Positions 55,013 through 61,963 of a DNA stretch of 64,000 nucleotides are shown piece after piece; positions within the stretch are counted from its first letter, which is position 1; every line of letters starts with the position of its first letter. The translations under genes were made by a program, and so were the position numbers. The notes below the pieces were generated by a model, which was not told the DNA's origin, did no database searches, and saw nothing but the letters and a program-made list of their open reading frames with translations. This DNA is from Gloeobacter kilaueensis JS1 (GTDB lineage Bacteria > Cyanobacteriota > Cyanobacteriia > Gloeobacterales > Gloeobacteraceae), in assembly GCF_000484535.1 (NCBI RefSeq), contig NC_022600.1, positions 1,922,001 to 1,986,000 on the forward strand, in the 5' to 3' direction.

Positions 55013-55747
55013 ATGTCCGACCTGCTCGCCGCCCTCGTCTTTTACACGGCTCTGCCCCTCTCGCCCGAGCGGCCCCTCGCCTTTGACCGCATCGCCCGCT
55101 GGCTGCCCACGGTCGGGCTGGTGGTGGGGGTGCTCACCGCCGGTGTGTACGGGTTGGCAGGGTATTGCTTTGAGCCGCACCTGGCGGCTTTGATCGCCCT
55201 CGCCTGCGGTTGGGCGCTTACGGGGGGCCTGCACCTCGACGGCCTGATGGACGCGGCGGACGGCTGGGCTGCGGGGCCGGAGCGGCGACTTGCGGCGATG
55301 GCCGACAGTGCCGCCGGTGCCTACGCGGTGATGGTTGCTATTCTCGTCGCTGCCGCTCGCCTGTTTGCCCTGGTCGATCTGGGTTCCGGCACCGGTACTC
55401 CTGCGATCGTGCTCGCAGCGGTCACAAGCCGCTGGGGGCAGCTGATGGCGATTGGCCTCTACCCCTATCTCAAGAGCGAGGGCAAGGGCCGCTTCTTAAA
55501 AGATCTCACCCGCTGGCCCACCGACGGCTGGTTCGGCACACTGCAGCTCGTACTTGTCGCCGGTGTGGGAGTTGTCTTTTATCCGGCTGCTCGAATCTGG
55601 CCTCTGGCAGCGGCAGGCTGCCTTGTTTCGCTCCTGGTCGGCTGGGTCATCGCCCGGCACTTCGGCGGTCACACCGGCGACACCTACGGAGCGGTGATCG
55701 AGGCGGCAGAAGCGCTGACGCTGGTGATCGCCACTTTGTTCGTCTAA
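55013..55747 (+). CDS. cobS: adenosylcobinamide-GDP ribazoletransferase CobS
   Basis: CobS joins adenosylcobinamide-GDP and alpha-ribazole in the last steps of cobalamin synthesis, in the membrane. The protein has 244 residues: AALVFYTALPLSPERP, GGLHLDGLMDAADGW with its acidic metal-binding pair, AGAYAVMVAILVAAARLFAL, and C-terminal FGGHTGDTYGAVIEAAEALT. Several membrane helices are evident. ATG at 55013 gives the family N-terminus; the frame upstream to 54620 is antisense to another gene. No other cob gene is near. Confidence 0.95.
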   Translation: MSDLLAALVFYTALPLSPERPLAFDRIARWLPTVGLVVGVLTAGVYGLAGYCFEPHLAALIALACGWALTGGLHLDGLMDAADGWAAGPERRLAAMADSAAGAYAVMVAILVAAARLFALVDLGSGTGTPAIVLAAVTSRWGQLMAIGLYPYLKSEGKGRFLKDLTRWPTDGWFGTLQLVLVAGVGVVFYPAARIWPLAAAGCLVSLLVGWVIARHFGGHTGDTYGAVIEAAEALTLVIATLFV

Positions 55748-55758
55748 TGTCTGCCCTG

Positions 55759-56367
55759 TTACAGTGGCCGATCGAGAATCCCGTAGCGCTCCCAGCCCGG
55801 TGCGTCGTAGTGCCACCACTCACTCGGCAACGGCAAAAATCCCGCCGCCGTCATCGCCGCGTGCAAAATTGCGTAGTGCTGCCGGGCCGATTCGCTCCAG
55901 AGCGCCTGGCTGGTGCGGGCCGCTCTTGGTGAAAAATCATCGAAGGTAGTGGGCATCTCCAGATCGTGGCCCTGGGCGTCCACCAGACTCAGATCCACCG
56001 CTGCGCCCCGGTTGTGGCGGGAGCCTTTGGCGGGATTGGCGACGTAGTTTTCGTCCGGCACGAGCGCCCACATCTGTTTTTGAACGGAGAGAGGCCGATA
56101 GCAGTCCCAGACTTTCAGGCCATAGCCCTGGGCAGCCAGTTTATCCGTCACCTGGGCCAGGCGCGCCGCCACGGGCTCCCGCAGCAGGCAGCGGGCTCGG
56201 GCGTAGACAGCCTTGTGCAAAAAATTGTCGGCGGTGGCGTAGCGCAGATCGAGGCGCAGGCGCGGCGCTACCGGAGCGATATCGACCAGTTGTTCTTCCT
56301 GAGCCTGGGCCACCGGCAGCCCCAGGCCCACAAACACCATCCAGACGAGCCACCGGCTTCTTTTCAA
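55759..56367 (-). CDS. exported D-Ala-D-Ala dipeptidase, VanX/DdpX family
   Basis: This 202-residue zinc dipeptidase cleaves D-alanyl-D-alanine. The M15D signatures are complete: SRHNRGAAVDLSLVD holds the first zinc His and Asp, and PSEWWHYDAPGW holds the catalytic Glu and last zinc His. Arg in WDCYRPLSVQ is the expected substrate residue. A signal peptide (RWLVWMVFVGLGLPVAQAQ) predicts the periplasm, so it likely recycles cell-wall dipeptide rather than giving vancomycin resistance. It converges with cobS, with 11 bases between. Confidence 0.92.
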   Translation of the reverse strand: MKRSRWLVWMVFVGLGLPVAQAQEEQLVDIAPVAPRLRLDLRYATADNFLHKAVYARARCLLREPVAARLAQVTDKLAAQGYGLKVWDCYRPLSVQKQMWALVPDENYVANPAKGSRHNRGAAVDLSLVDAQGHDLEMPTTFDDFSPRAARTSQALWSESARQHYAILHAAMTAAGFLPLPSEWWHYDAPGWERYGILDRPL

Positions 56368-56559
56368 TCCTCACTCCTGCGGGCTGGCCCTATCTTAGGC
56401 TGCCGGCCTTGATCGAGCCGGCCTTCGTCCATAGCTTTTTGCCAGAACAAAGGGGGCGAGTGGGCATGCCTGTCGCTGGCTCCCTGGCACGGGTAGGGGC
56501 ATCTGTGCGACGAGCAGATCTGGGGAATTTCAAGAACACTTTCAGTGTGGAGAATGGCA

Positions 56560-57978
56560 ATGTTTCAGGACCACGGCTACAAGGGCGAAAACGACCGCAA
56601 CGAACAACAGCAGGCCCGCGAACCGCTCAGAGGCCCGAACGGCGAGGCGATCGACAAAACCGAAGCCTTTTTGGACTATCTGGGGGACAAAAACCAGCTT
56701 TCTGACCTGCGCACCCCCTCGGACAATCCGCTCTCACCCAACTACGTCGATCCGCAGTTTCGCTACATCCCGGACCCGGCGGCGGACCCCCACGAGGGCG
56801 GCGGCTATCTGGACATGAAGCACTTTACGAGCGCCGCCACGATCGCTCAGAATCTGCCCTCGTTTCTTGGTCCTGTCGTCCGCTCCCACATCGCCGAGGG
56901 GCTGGGGGCTGCCAAGGAGGCCGAGCAATTTGTCCGCGACCGCATCGACGATTTGACCGGTGGACGGACTGATCTTGGCAACGGCAGCGGCTGGCACCAC
57001 TCCGACTTTGAATCCAATCAGGCGGGAGCCGAATTTGGAGCGCGCTACAGCGAGGATCCGAGGCCGATGCAGCAGAAGATGGCCGAGTTTTTAGAACAGC
57101 GCGCCGAGGGTGGCCACCCCAACGAGGTCGATCAGTTCTTCGGCGGCCACCCCGGCAGGGCGATCGATGCGGCGACCGAAGCGCCCTGGAACCTGGTAGA
57201 AGCGGGGCAGGCTGCAGCCCAGGGCGACTGGAGCACCGCCGGGGTGCAGACACAGAATTTTTTTGGCAACGTCGGTGAGGCGATCTCAGAAACCTTCCAG
57301 ACGCCCTTTGCCGGCCTCGACAACACCGTTCTGGCGGCGCAACAGACCGTTCTCGACGGTGCCCAGGCAATCTCCGACGAGGCCGACGAGCACATCGCAC
57401 AGCCTTTGCAGGACTTTTTCCACGAAGTCAGCGATCAGGCCCAGCAATTTGGCGATGCGGCGGGACAGTGGGCCGACAACATCGACCTCAACCAGCTGCA
57501 GGAGTCCGCCGGTGAGGCGGTGGACAACTTCATCGTCGCGCCGCTGGAGAATTTTTTTGGTGGCGAGGCACCCCCCGACGACCCGGAGGCAAATGAGGCG
57601 CAAAGCGGGCTGGGCGGCCTCGTCGATGGCGCTGCGGAGATGGTCTCAGACTGGTTTACCGGCGGCGACGAGCAGCCCGACGCTGCACCTGCAGATCCGG
57701 ACGATGCGCAAGTAGCAGATCTCGATCCAGACGGAATAGAAGACGGGCAGAGCCTGGAGGACGGATTTAGCGGCGCATACGACGAAGCAGAGACCGAAAC
57801 CTGGTCCGAGGAGCCGATCCTAGACGACGAGCAAAATAACCAAAGCTGGAGCGCGGATCAAGAAGCGGACGCCCAGATCGACGAGTGGAGCGAGGAACCG
57901 GCTATGGACCTGATTGCCGAAGAGCCGCTGGGAGCGGATGGACCGCCGGAGGACGAGGGCGAGGTGCCCGTCGAGTAA
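56560..57978 (+). CDS. large acidic protein of unknown function
   Basis: This protein has 472 residues. The ATG at 56560 is chosen because GGAGA lies eight bases upstream. An N-terminal region (about 1-40) is polar. Residues 60-160 contain GGGYLDMKHFTSAATIAQNL and GWHHSDFESNQAGAEFGARY, with spaced His, Asp and Glu residues that could be an active site. Residues 210-330 are amphipathic helices (NFFGNVGEAISETFQTPFAG). The last 110 are strongly acidic (Asp, Glu, Pro, few hydrophobics). No signal peptide is present. I recognise no family; the layout suggests a secreted or delivered effector-like protein, which is speculation. Neighbours give no clue. Confidence 0.7.
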   Translation: MFQDHGYKGENDRNEQQQAREPLRGPNGEAIDKTEAFLDYLGDKNQLSDLRTPSDNPLSPNYVDPQFRYIPDPAADPHEGGGYLDMKHFTSAATIAQNLPSFLGPVVRSHIAEGLGAAKEAEQFVRDRIDDLTGGRTDLGNGSGWHHSDFESNQAGAEFGARYSEDPRPMQQKMAEFLEQRAEGGHPNEVDQFFGGHPGRAIDAATEAPWNLVEAGQAAAQGDWSTAGVQTQNFFGNVGEAISETFQTPFAGLDNTVLAAQQTVLDGAQAISDEADEHIAQPLQDFFHEVSDQAQQFGDAAGQWADNIDLNQLQESAGEAVDNFIVAPLENFFGGEAPPDDPEANEAQSGLGGLVDGAAEMVSDWFTGGDEQPDAAPADPDDAQVADLDPDGIEDGQSLEDGFSGAYDEAETETWSEEPILDDEQNNQSWSADQEADAQIDEWSEEPAMDLIAEEPLGADGPPEDEGEVPVE

Positions 57979-58046
57979 AAACAACCGGCTGGCCGAGGCC
58001 CTCCCTGCCGCCCTATCTTAAAAGAAAGGAACGCAGGGGGTGCTTC

Positions 58047-58994
58047 GTGCAGAGAGTGGCCTTGGGTAGCGGGGGACCGGAAGTAGCGCAGCTGGGTATC
58101 GGCACCTGGGCCTGGGGCGACCGGTTGTTCTGGAACTACGGCAGCGACTACGGTCCGGCGGAGGTGCGGGCGGCTTTTGAGGCGGCGGTGGCCGCCGGCG
58201 TCGATTTGTTCGATACCGCCGAAGTCTACGGGCTGGGCGAGTCGGAGACGCTGCTCGGGCAGTGCCTGCGGGCGAGCAACCAGCCTGTCAAGATTGCCAC
58301 CAAGTACTTTCCGCTACCCTGGCGCTGGAGTGCCGAAGCGGTCGAGGAGGCGGTGAGTGCCAGCCTCAAGCGCCTGGGCGTCGAGCGCCTCGACCTCTAT
58401 CAGGTCCACTCGCCTTTGAATTTTTTTATGTCCGCCGAGACGCTCATGGGTGCCCTTGCCCGCGAGGTCAAGCGGGGCCGGATCGCTGCTGTCGGGGTAA
58501 GTAACTACGGAGCCGCCCAGATGGCCGAGAGCCACCAGCTACTGGCAGCTGAAGGGGTGCCCCTGGCGGTCAACCAGGTGCGCTACTCGCTGCTTACCCG
58601 CGAAATCGAGGTGAACGGCGTCCTCGATACGGCGCGCAAGCTGGGGGTGACCATCCTCGCCTACAGTCCCCTGGCCCAGGGACTCTTGAGCGGCAAGTAC
58701 ACCGCGAGCAATCCACCGTCCGGAGCCCGCCGCCTCGACAGCCGCTACGGCGCTGCCGGGATGGCCGCGATTGCCCCGCTCCTCGATCTATTGCGCACTT
58801 TTGGCAAAAAGTATGATCGCACCCCAGCTCAGGTTGCCCTCAACTGGCTCATCTGCCAGCCGGGGGTGCTGCCGATTCCAGGAGCAAAGACCGCCCCTCA
58901 AGCCCGCGAGAACGCCGGGGCTTTAGGCTGGCAACTGAGCGGCGAGGACGTTCAGCAGCTGGACCAGGCAAGTGTATCCTGGCGAAAAGCCTAG
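58047..58994 (+). CDS. aldo/keto reductase
   Basis: This 315-residue NADPH-dependent oxidoreductase has a TIM barrel. The catalytic tetrad residues are found in DLFDTAEVYGLGESE (Asp, Tyr), TKYFPLP (Lys) and LYQVHSPL (His). The cofactor-binding phrases YSPLAQGLLSGKY and LPIPGAKTAPQARENAGAL follow. The start is GTG at 58047 with AGGGGG at seven bases; an upstream frame to 57885 overlaps the acidic protein gene. The natural substrate is unknown; plant and cyanobacterial relatives act on reactive carbonyls and pyridoxal. Confidence 0.93.
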   Translation: MQRVALGSGGPEVAQLGIGTWAWGDRLFWNYGSDYGPAEVRAAFEAAVAAGVDLFDTAEVYGLGESETLLGQCLRASNQPVKIATKYFPLPWRWSAEAVEEAVSASLKRLGVERLDLYQVHSPLNFFMSAETLMGALAREVKRGRIAAVGVSNYGAAQMAESHQLLAAEGVPLAVNQVRYSLLTREIEVNGVLDTARKLGVTILAYSPLAQGLLSGKYTASNPPSGARRLDSRYGAAGMAAIAPLLDLLRTFGKKYDRTPAQVALNWLICQPGVLPIPGAKTAPQARENAGALGWQLSGEDVQQLDQASVSWRKA

Positions 58995-59268
58995 AGTTGC
59001 CATCGCCGCCCGTGAAGCTTTGGTGAATAGTTCCCCCCTTGTCCGCAGATAGATTGCTCCTATTGCAACGTTTGGTTATACTCGAAGCGTTGATGCAGAA
59101 GCGCTCTCGGGCGGGCTGTATCGCGCTGTGCGGACTGCCTGGCAGCCTGCCGGCTCTGTCGAATTGGAGTTCTTTCCTTGGGTAGTAGCTCTGACATTCC
59201 GATAACACTGCTCCTCTAGGAAAGGAAGGTTTCTCTTCCTTCCCGATGGGGAGCGAAGGGAGGCCCAG
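58995..59268 (+). promoter_or_regulatory. mgtE leader region with alternative pairing
   Basis: The 274 bases before mgtE contain no gene. AGGAAAG at 59218-59224 can pair with upstream CTTTCCT (59172-59178). The overlapping AAGGAAG (59222-59228) can pair with downstream CTTCCTT (59235-59241). The two helices exclude each other, as in riboswitch-like leaders. GGGAGG before the mgtE ATG is the ribosome-binding site. It does not look like the classical M-box. Confidence 0.4.
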
Positions 59269-60621
59269 ATGTTGACGCAAGATCGGCGTGAAGCCCTGCT
59301 CGCAATCGAGGGGCTCGCCAATCTCAAATATGAGCTGAACAACATGAACCCCGCCGACGCGGGGGATTATATTGCGGCATTGCCGCCCAAAGAGCAGGCG
59401 CTGACATTTCGGTTGCTCGCCAAGGGCAGTGCCGCCTCGGTGTTCGAGTATCTGCCCAGCGACGTGCAGGAGATGCTCATCGAGAGCCTGCACGCCCGCG
59501 AGGTGCAGGCTCTCGTCGATCAGATGTCTCCGGACGATCGGGCCGAACTGTTCGACGAGCTACCCGCCCGCGTCGTCAAGCGCCTGCTCTCGCAACTCAG
59601 CCCGAGCGAGCGCGAGGCGACCGCCCTGATTCTGGGTTACCCCGAGGGGACTGCCGGTCGGGTGATGACCACCGAGTACGTGCGGCTGCGCGAAGATCTG
59701 AGCGTTGCCCAGGCGATTCAAAAAATCCGCAAGCTCGACAGCGACAAGGAGACGATCTACTACGCCTACCTCACCGACGGCGAGCGGCGGCTGCTTGGTG
59801 TGGTCTCGCTGCGGCAACTGTTGTTTGCCGAGGCGGAGACGCCGGTGCAGGAGCTGGCGCACGAGGCGATCATCACCGTCCAGACTACGGCCCCGCAAGA
59901 GGAGGTGGCCCGCCTGCTCAAGCGCTACGACCTGCTGGCGGTGCCGGTGGTCGATCTCGAAAACCGGCTGGTAGGCATCGTCACGGTTGACGACGTTGTG
60001 GACATCCTCGAAGAAGAAGCGACCGAGGACATCCAAAAATTGAGCGGCATCTCGGGCGGCGACGAGCAGGCGCTTTCTGCGCCGCTCACCAAGGTGCAAA
60101 AGCGCCTGCCCTGGCTGTTGGGCAATATCGTCCTCTACATCGGAGCGGCGAGTGCGATCGCCCCTTTTCAGACGACGATCAGCCTCATCCCGGTGCTGGC
60201 AGTGGTCATGCCCATTCTTTCCAACACCAGCGGCAACGTCGGCATCCAGGCGCTCTCGGTGACGGTGCGCAGCCTGGCGGTGGGCGAGGTGAGCCCCCTC
60301 GATGTGCTGCGTATCCTGCGCAAGGAGATCCAGGCGGGCCTGCTCAACGCCCTCGCCCTCGGTCTCGCCCTCGGGGCGCTCACCCTGCTCTGGGCTTCGA
60401 GCACCGAGCGCTGGGTCGGCCTGGTAGCGGCGCTGGTAATGGCGCTCAACGTCATCGTCGCCGCTTCCTTCGGGGCGCTGCTGCCGATGATTCTCAAGCG
60501 CTTCAAGCAAGATCCGGCCCTGGTGAGCGGTCCCTTGCTCACCACCCTGCTCGATACGGCGGGTTTCTTTACTTTCCTGGGCCTCGCCTCGCTGTTCATC
60601 CACCAGTTCAAGGTCGGCTAG
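59269..60621 (+). CDS. mgtE: magnesium transporter MgtE
   Basis: This 450-residue inner-membrane Mg2+ channel has a cytosolic N domain (about 1-130, LPPKEQALTFRLLAKGSAAS onward), two CBS domains (about 135-250, GTAGRVMTTEYVRL and VVDLENRLVGIVTVDDV), a connecting helix, and five membrane helices from about 285. The pore motif PILSNTSGNVGIQAL and the acidic QDPALVSGPLLTTLLDT are typical. Binding of Mg2+ between the N and CBS domains closes the channel. ATG at 59269 follows GGGAGG. The long leader suggests control at RNA level. Confidence 0.96.
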   Translation: MLTQDRREALLAIEGLANLKYELNNMNPADAGDYIAALPPKEQALTFRLLAKGSAASVFEYLPSDVQEMLIESLHAREVQALVDQMSPDDRAELFDELPARVVKRLLSQLSPSEREATALILGYPEGTAGRVMTTEYVRLREDLSVAQAIQKIRKLDSDKETIYYAYLTDGERRLLGVVSLRQLLFAEAETPVQELAHEAIITVQTTAPQEEVARLLKRYDLLAVPVVDLENRLVGIVTVDDVVDILEEEATEDIQKLSGISGGDEQALSAPLTKVQKRLPWLLGNIVLYIGAASAIAPFQTTISLIPVLAVVMPILSNTSGNVGIQALSVTVRSLAVGEVSPLDVLRILRKEIQAGLLNALALGLALGALTLLWASSTERWVGLVAALVMALNVIVAASFGALLPMILKRFKQDPALVSGPLLTTLLDTAGFFTFLGLASLFIHQFKVG

Positions 60622-60742
60622 CATCAGCCTGTCCTGACAGGTTCTCCCCCGGCCCCTGTTCTCCTGGGTTGCCTTGCTGCTATGCTTGTCCTCGCCTGAA
60701 GGGGCCAGTGCGTCCCCAACCTGCCCATCCACCCTGACCACG

Positions 60743-61894
60743 ATGCCCTCTATTTCATCCACCGTGCTCGCTGCCGGTGCTGCCGTTCTGGCCGGACTTT
60801 TAAGCCTCCGGCAACCGGTTTTTGCCACCGACATCGCCACCTCCGATCCGGCCAGCAACATCGTCGATGAAGAGTTCGATCAAGGCAGTGCCCAGTTTGC
60901 CTGGGTCGATCTGGCGGGCAACCTCTGGGTCGGCAAGGTGGACCCGAATACGGGCGCTTTTGTGCCGCCCACCGGCAAGGGCGTTCTCGTCGATGGCACC
61001 GCTGCTCCCCTCTCCGGCAACGGCACGACCAACGTCAATGGGCCGGAGTGGGCCTATAGCAGCGCCGGTGCTCAACTGGTCTATACGAGACTTGATCGAA
61101 CGAGCGGCGGCCTCTCGCTTGCGACGGCGGTGCAGAATGGCACGACCTGGACGGCTTCGGCGATCTTAGAGGGCGACAATCGCCAGGGACCGATCGGCAG
61201 CGAGGACACCAACGACACCGCTCCCCGGATTATCTACTTCGATGCGGGCGGCTTCGGCAATTCGGCGATTCTCTGGCGCGATCTTTACGAACCCAGCACC
61301 GAGGGGACCGTCGATAGCGCCGGAGCCTCGGGGGCGCGCTGGAAGCCGATGTCCCACTCGGTCGTCTACACCAGATCGATCAACAACGTTCAGCAGGTCT
61401 TCGAGTTCGATACCGACACCGGCACCGTCACCCAGATCACCTTCGACAAGGGCGATAAAAGCGCCGTCTTCAGCTGGCAGGCACCGGAATTTGGCAACGA
61501 CTACGTGCTTTTTGCCGAGTCCGGGGGCAGCCAGTTTCTGATCTACCGCAAGACCAATGGCCGCTGGAAGAAGATCAACGCCGTCAAACCGCCCTCGACC
61601 GGAAAATACCTGCTCTCGCCCCAGTACTTTGTCTACAACGGCAAGTCCTATATCTTCACCGTCACCTCGACCAGTACCAACCCCTACGCCAACGTGCCGA
61701 CGGACATCTGGCTGGTGGGCATCGACCCGGCCAGTCCTTTCTCGCGCAAGGTGAGCGATGAGACCGTCAAGGCCCGCCGCGATCCGGAGGTCTTTATCAC
61801 CAATCAGGGGCCCTATATCTACTTCAACGCGATCAGCCGCGCCGGTGGAGCGGTGATCTATCGGGCCGACACGGGCTTGGGCAGTACTCCCTGA
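60743..61894 (+). CDS. exported beta-propeller-like protein of unknown function
   Basis: This protein has 383 residues from the ATG at 60743. A signal peptide (SSTVLAAGAAVLAGLLSL, then FAT) is followed by repeats with alternating strand phrases (FAWVDLAGNLWVGKVDP, EWAYSSAGAQLVYTRL, ARWKPMSHSVVYTRS, YVLFAESGGSQFLIY), as in TolB-type propellers. No catalytic motif is evident. It converges on the S8-type peptidase gene with a strong terminator between. The family is not recognised; a substrate-binding or scaffold role is possible. Confidence 0.75.
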   Translation: MPSISSTVLAAGAAVLAGLLSLRQPVFATDIATSDPASNIVDEEFDQGSAQFAWVDLAGNLWVGKVDPNTGAFVPPTGKGVLVDGTAAPLSGNGTTNVNGPEWAYSSAGAQLVYTRLDRTSGGLSLATAVQNGTTWTASAILEGDNRQGPIGSEDTNDTAPRIIYFDAGGFGNSAILWRDLYEPSTEGTVDSAGASGARWKPMSHSVVYTRSINNVQQVFEFDTDTGTVTQITFDKGDKSAVFSWQAPEFGNDYVLFAESGGSQFLIYRKTNGRWKKINAVKPPSTGKYLLSPQYFVYNGKSYIFTVTSTSTNPYANVPTDIWLVGIDPASPFSRKVSDETVKARRDPEVFITNQGPYIYFNAISRAGGAVIYRADTGLGSTP

Positions 61895-61907
61895 ATCATT
61901 AAAAAAT

Positions 61908-61931
61908 GCGCCAGGGACCAACCCCTGGCGC
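61908..61931. terminator. bidirectional intrinsic terminator
   Basis: GCGCCAGGG (61908-61916) pairs with CCCTGGCGC (61923-61931) around a 6-base loop. An AAAAAA run on the left side gives a T tract for the leftward S8 peptidase transcript. It lies between two convergent genes and may also end the rightward one. Confidence 0.85.
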
Positions 61932-61963
61932 GCTGCATTCACAGAACCCATCGGCAAAGAGCG

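Noticed and set aside
56390-56450. GCCGGCC repeats after the VanX-like gene as a terminator
   Set aside because: They are short, GC-only stems without a T tract and lie upstream of both neighbouring genes, not downstream.
58995-59268. M-box (ykoK) riboswitch ahead of mgtE
   Set aside because: I could not find the conserved M-box core; only a local alternative-pairing layout is visible.
59560-60861. 433-codon frame opposite mgtE
   Set aside because: Its sequence is rich in Arg, Gln and Asp and lacks hydrophobic core patterns; mgtE is certain on the plus strand.
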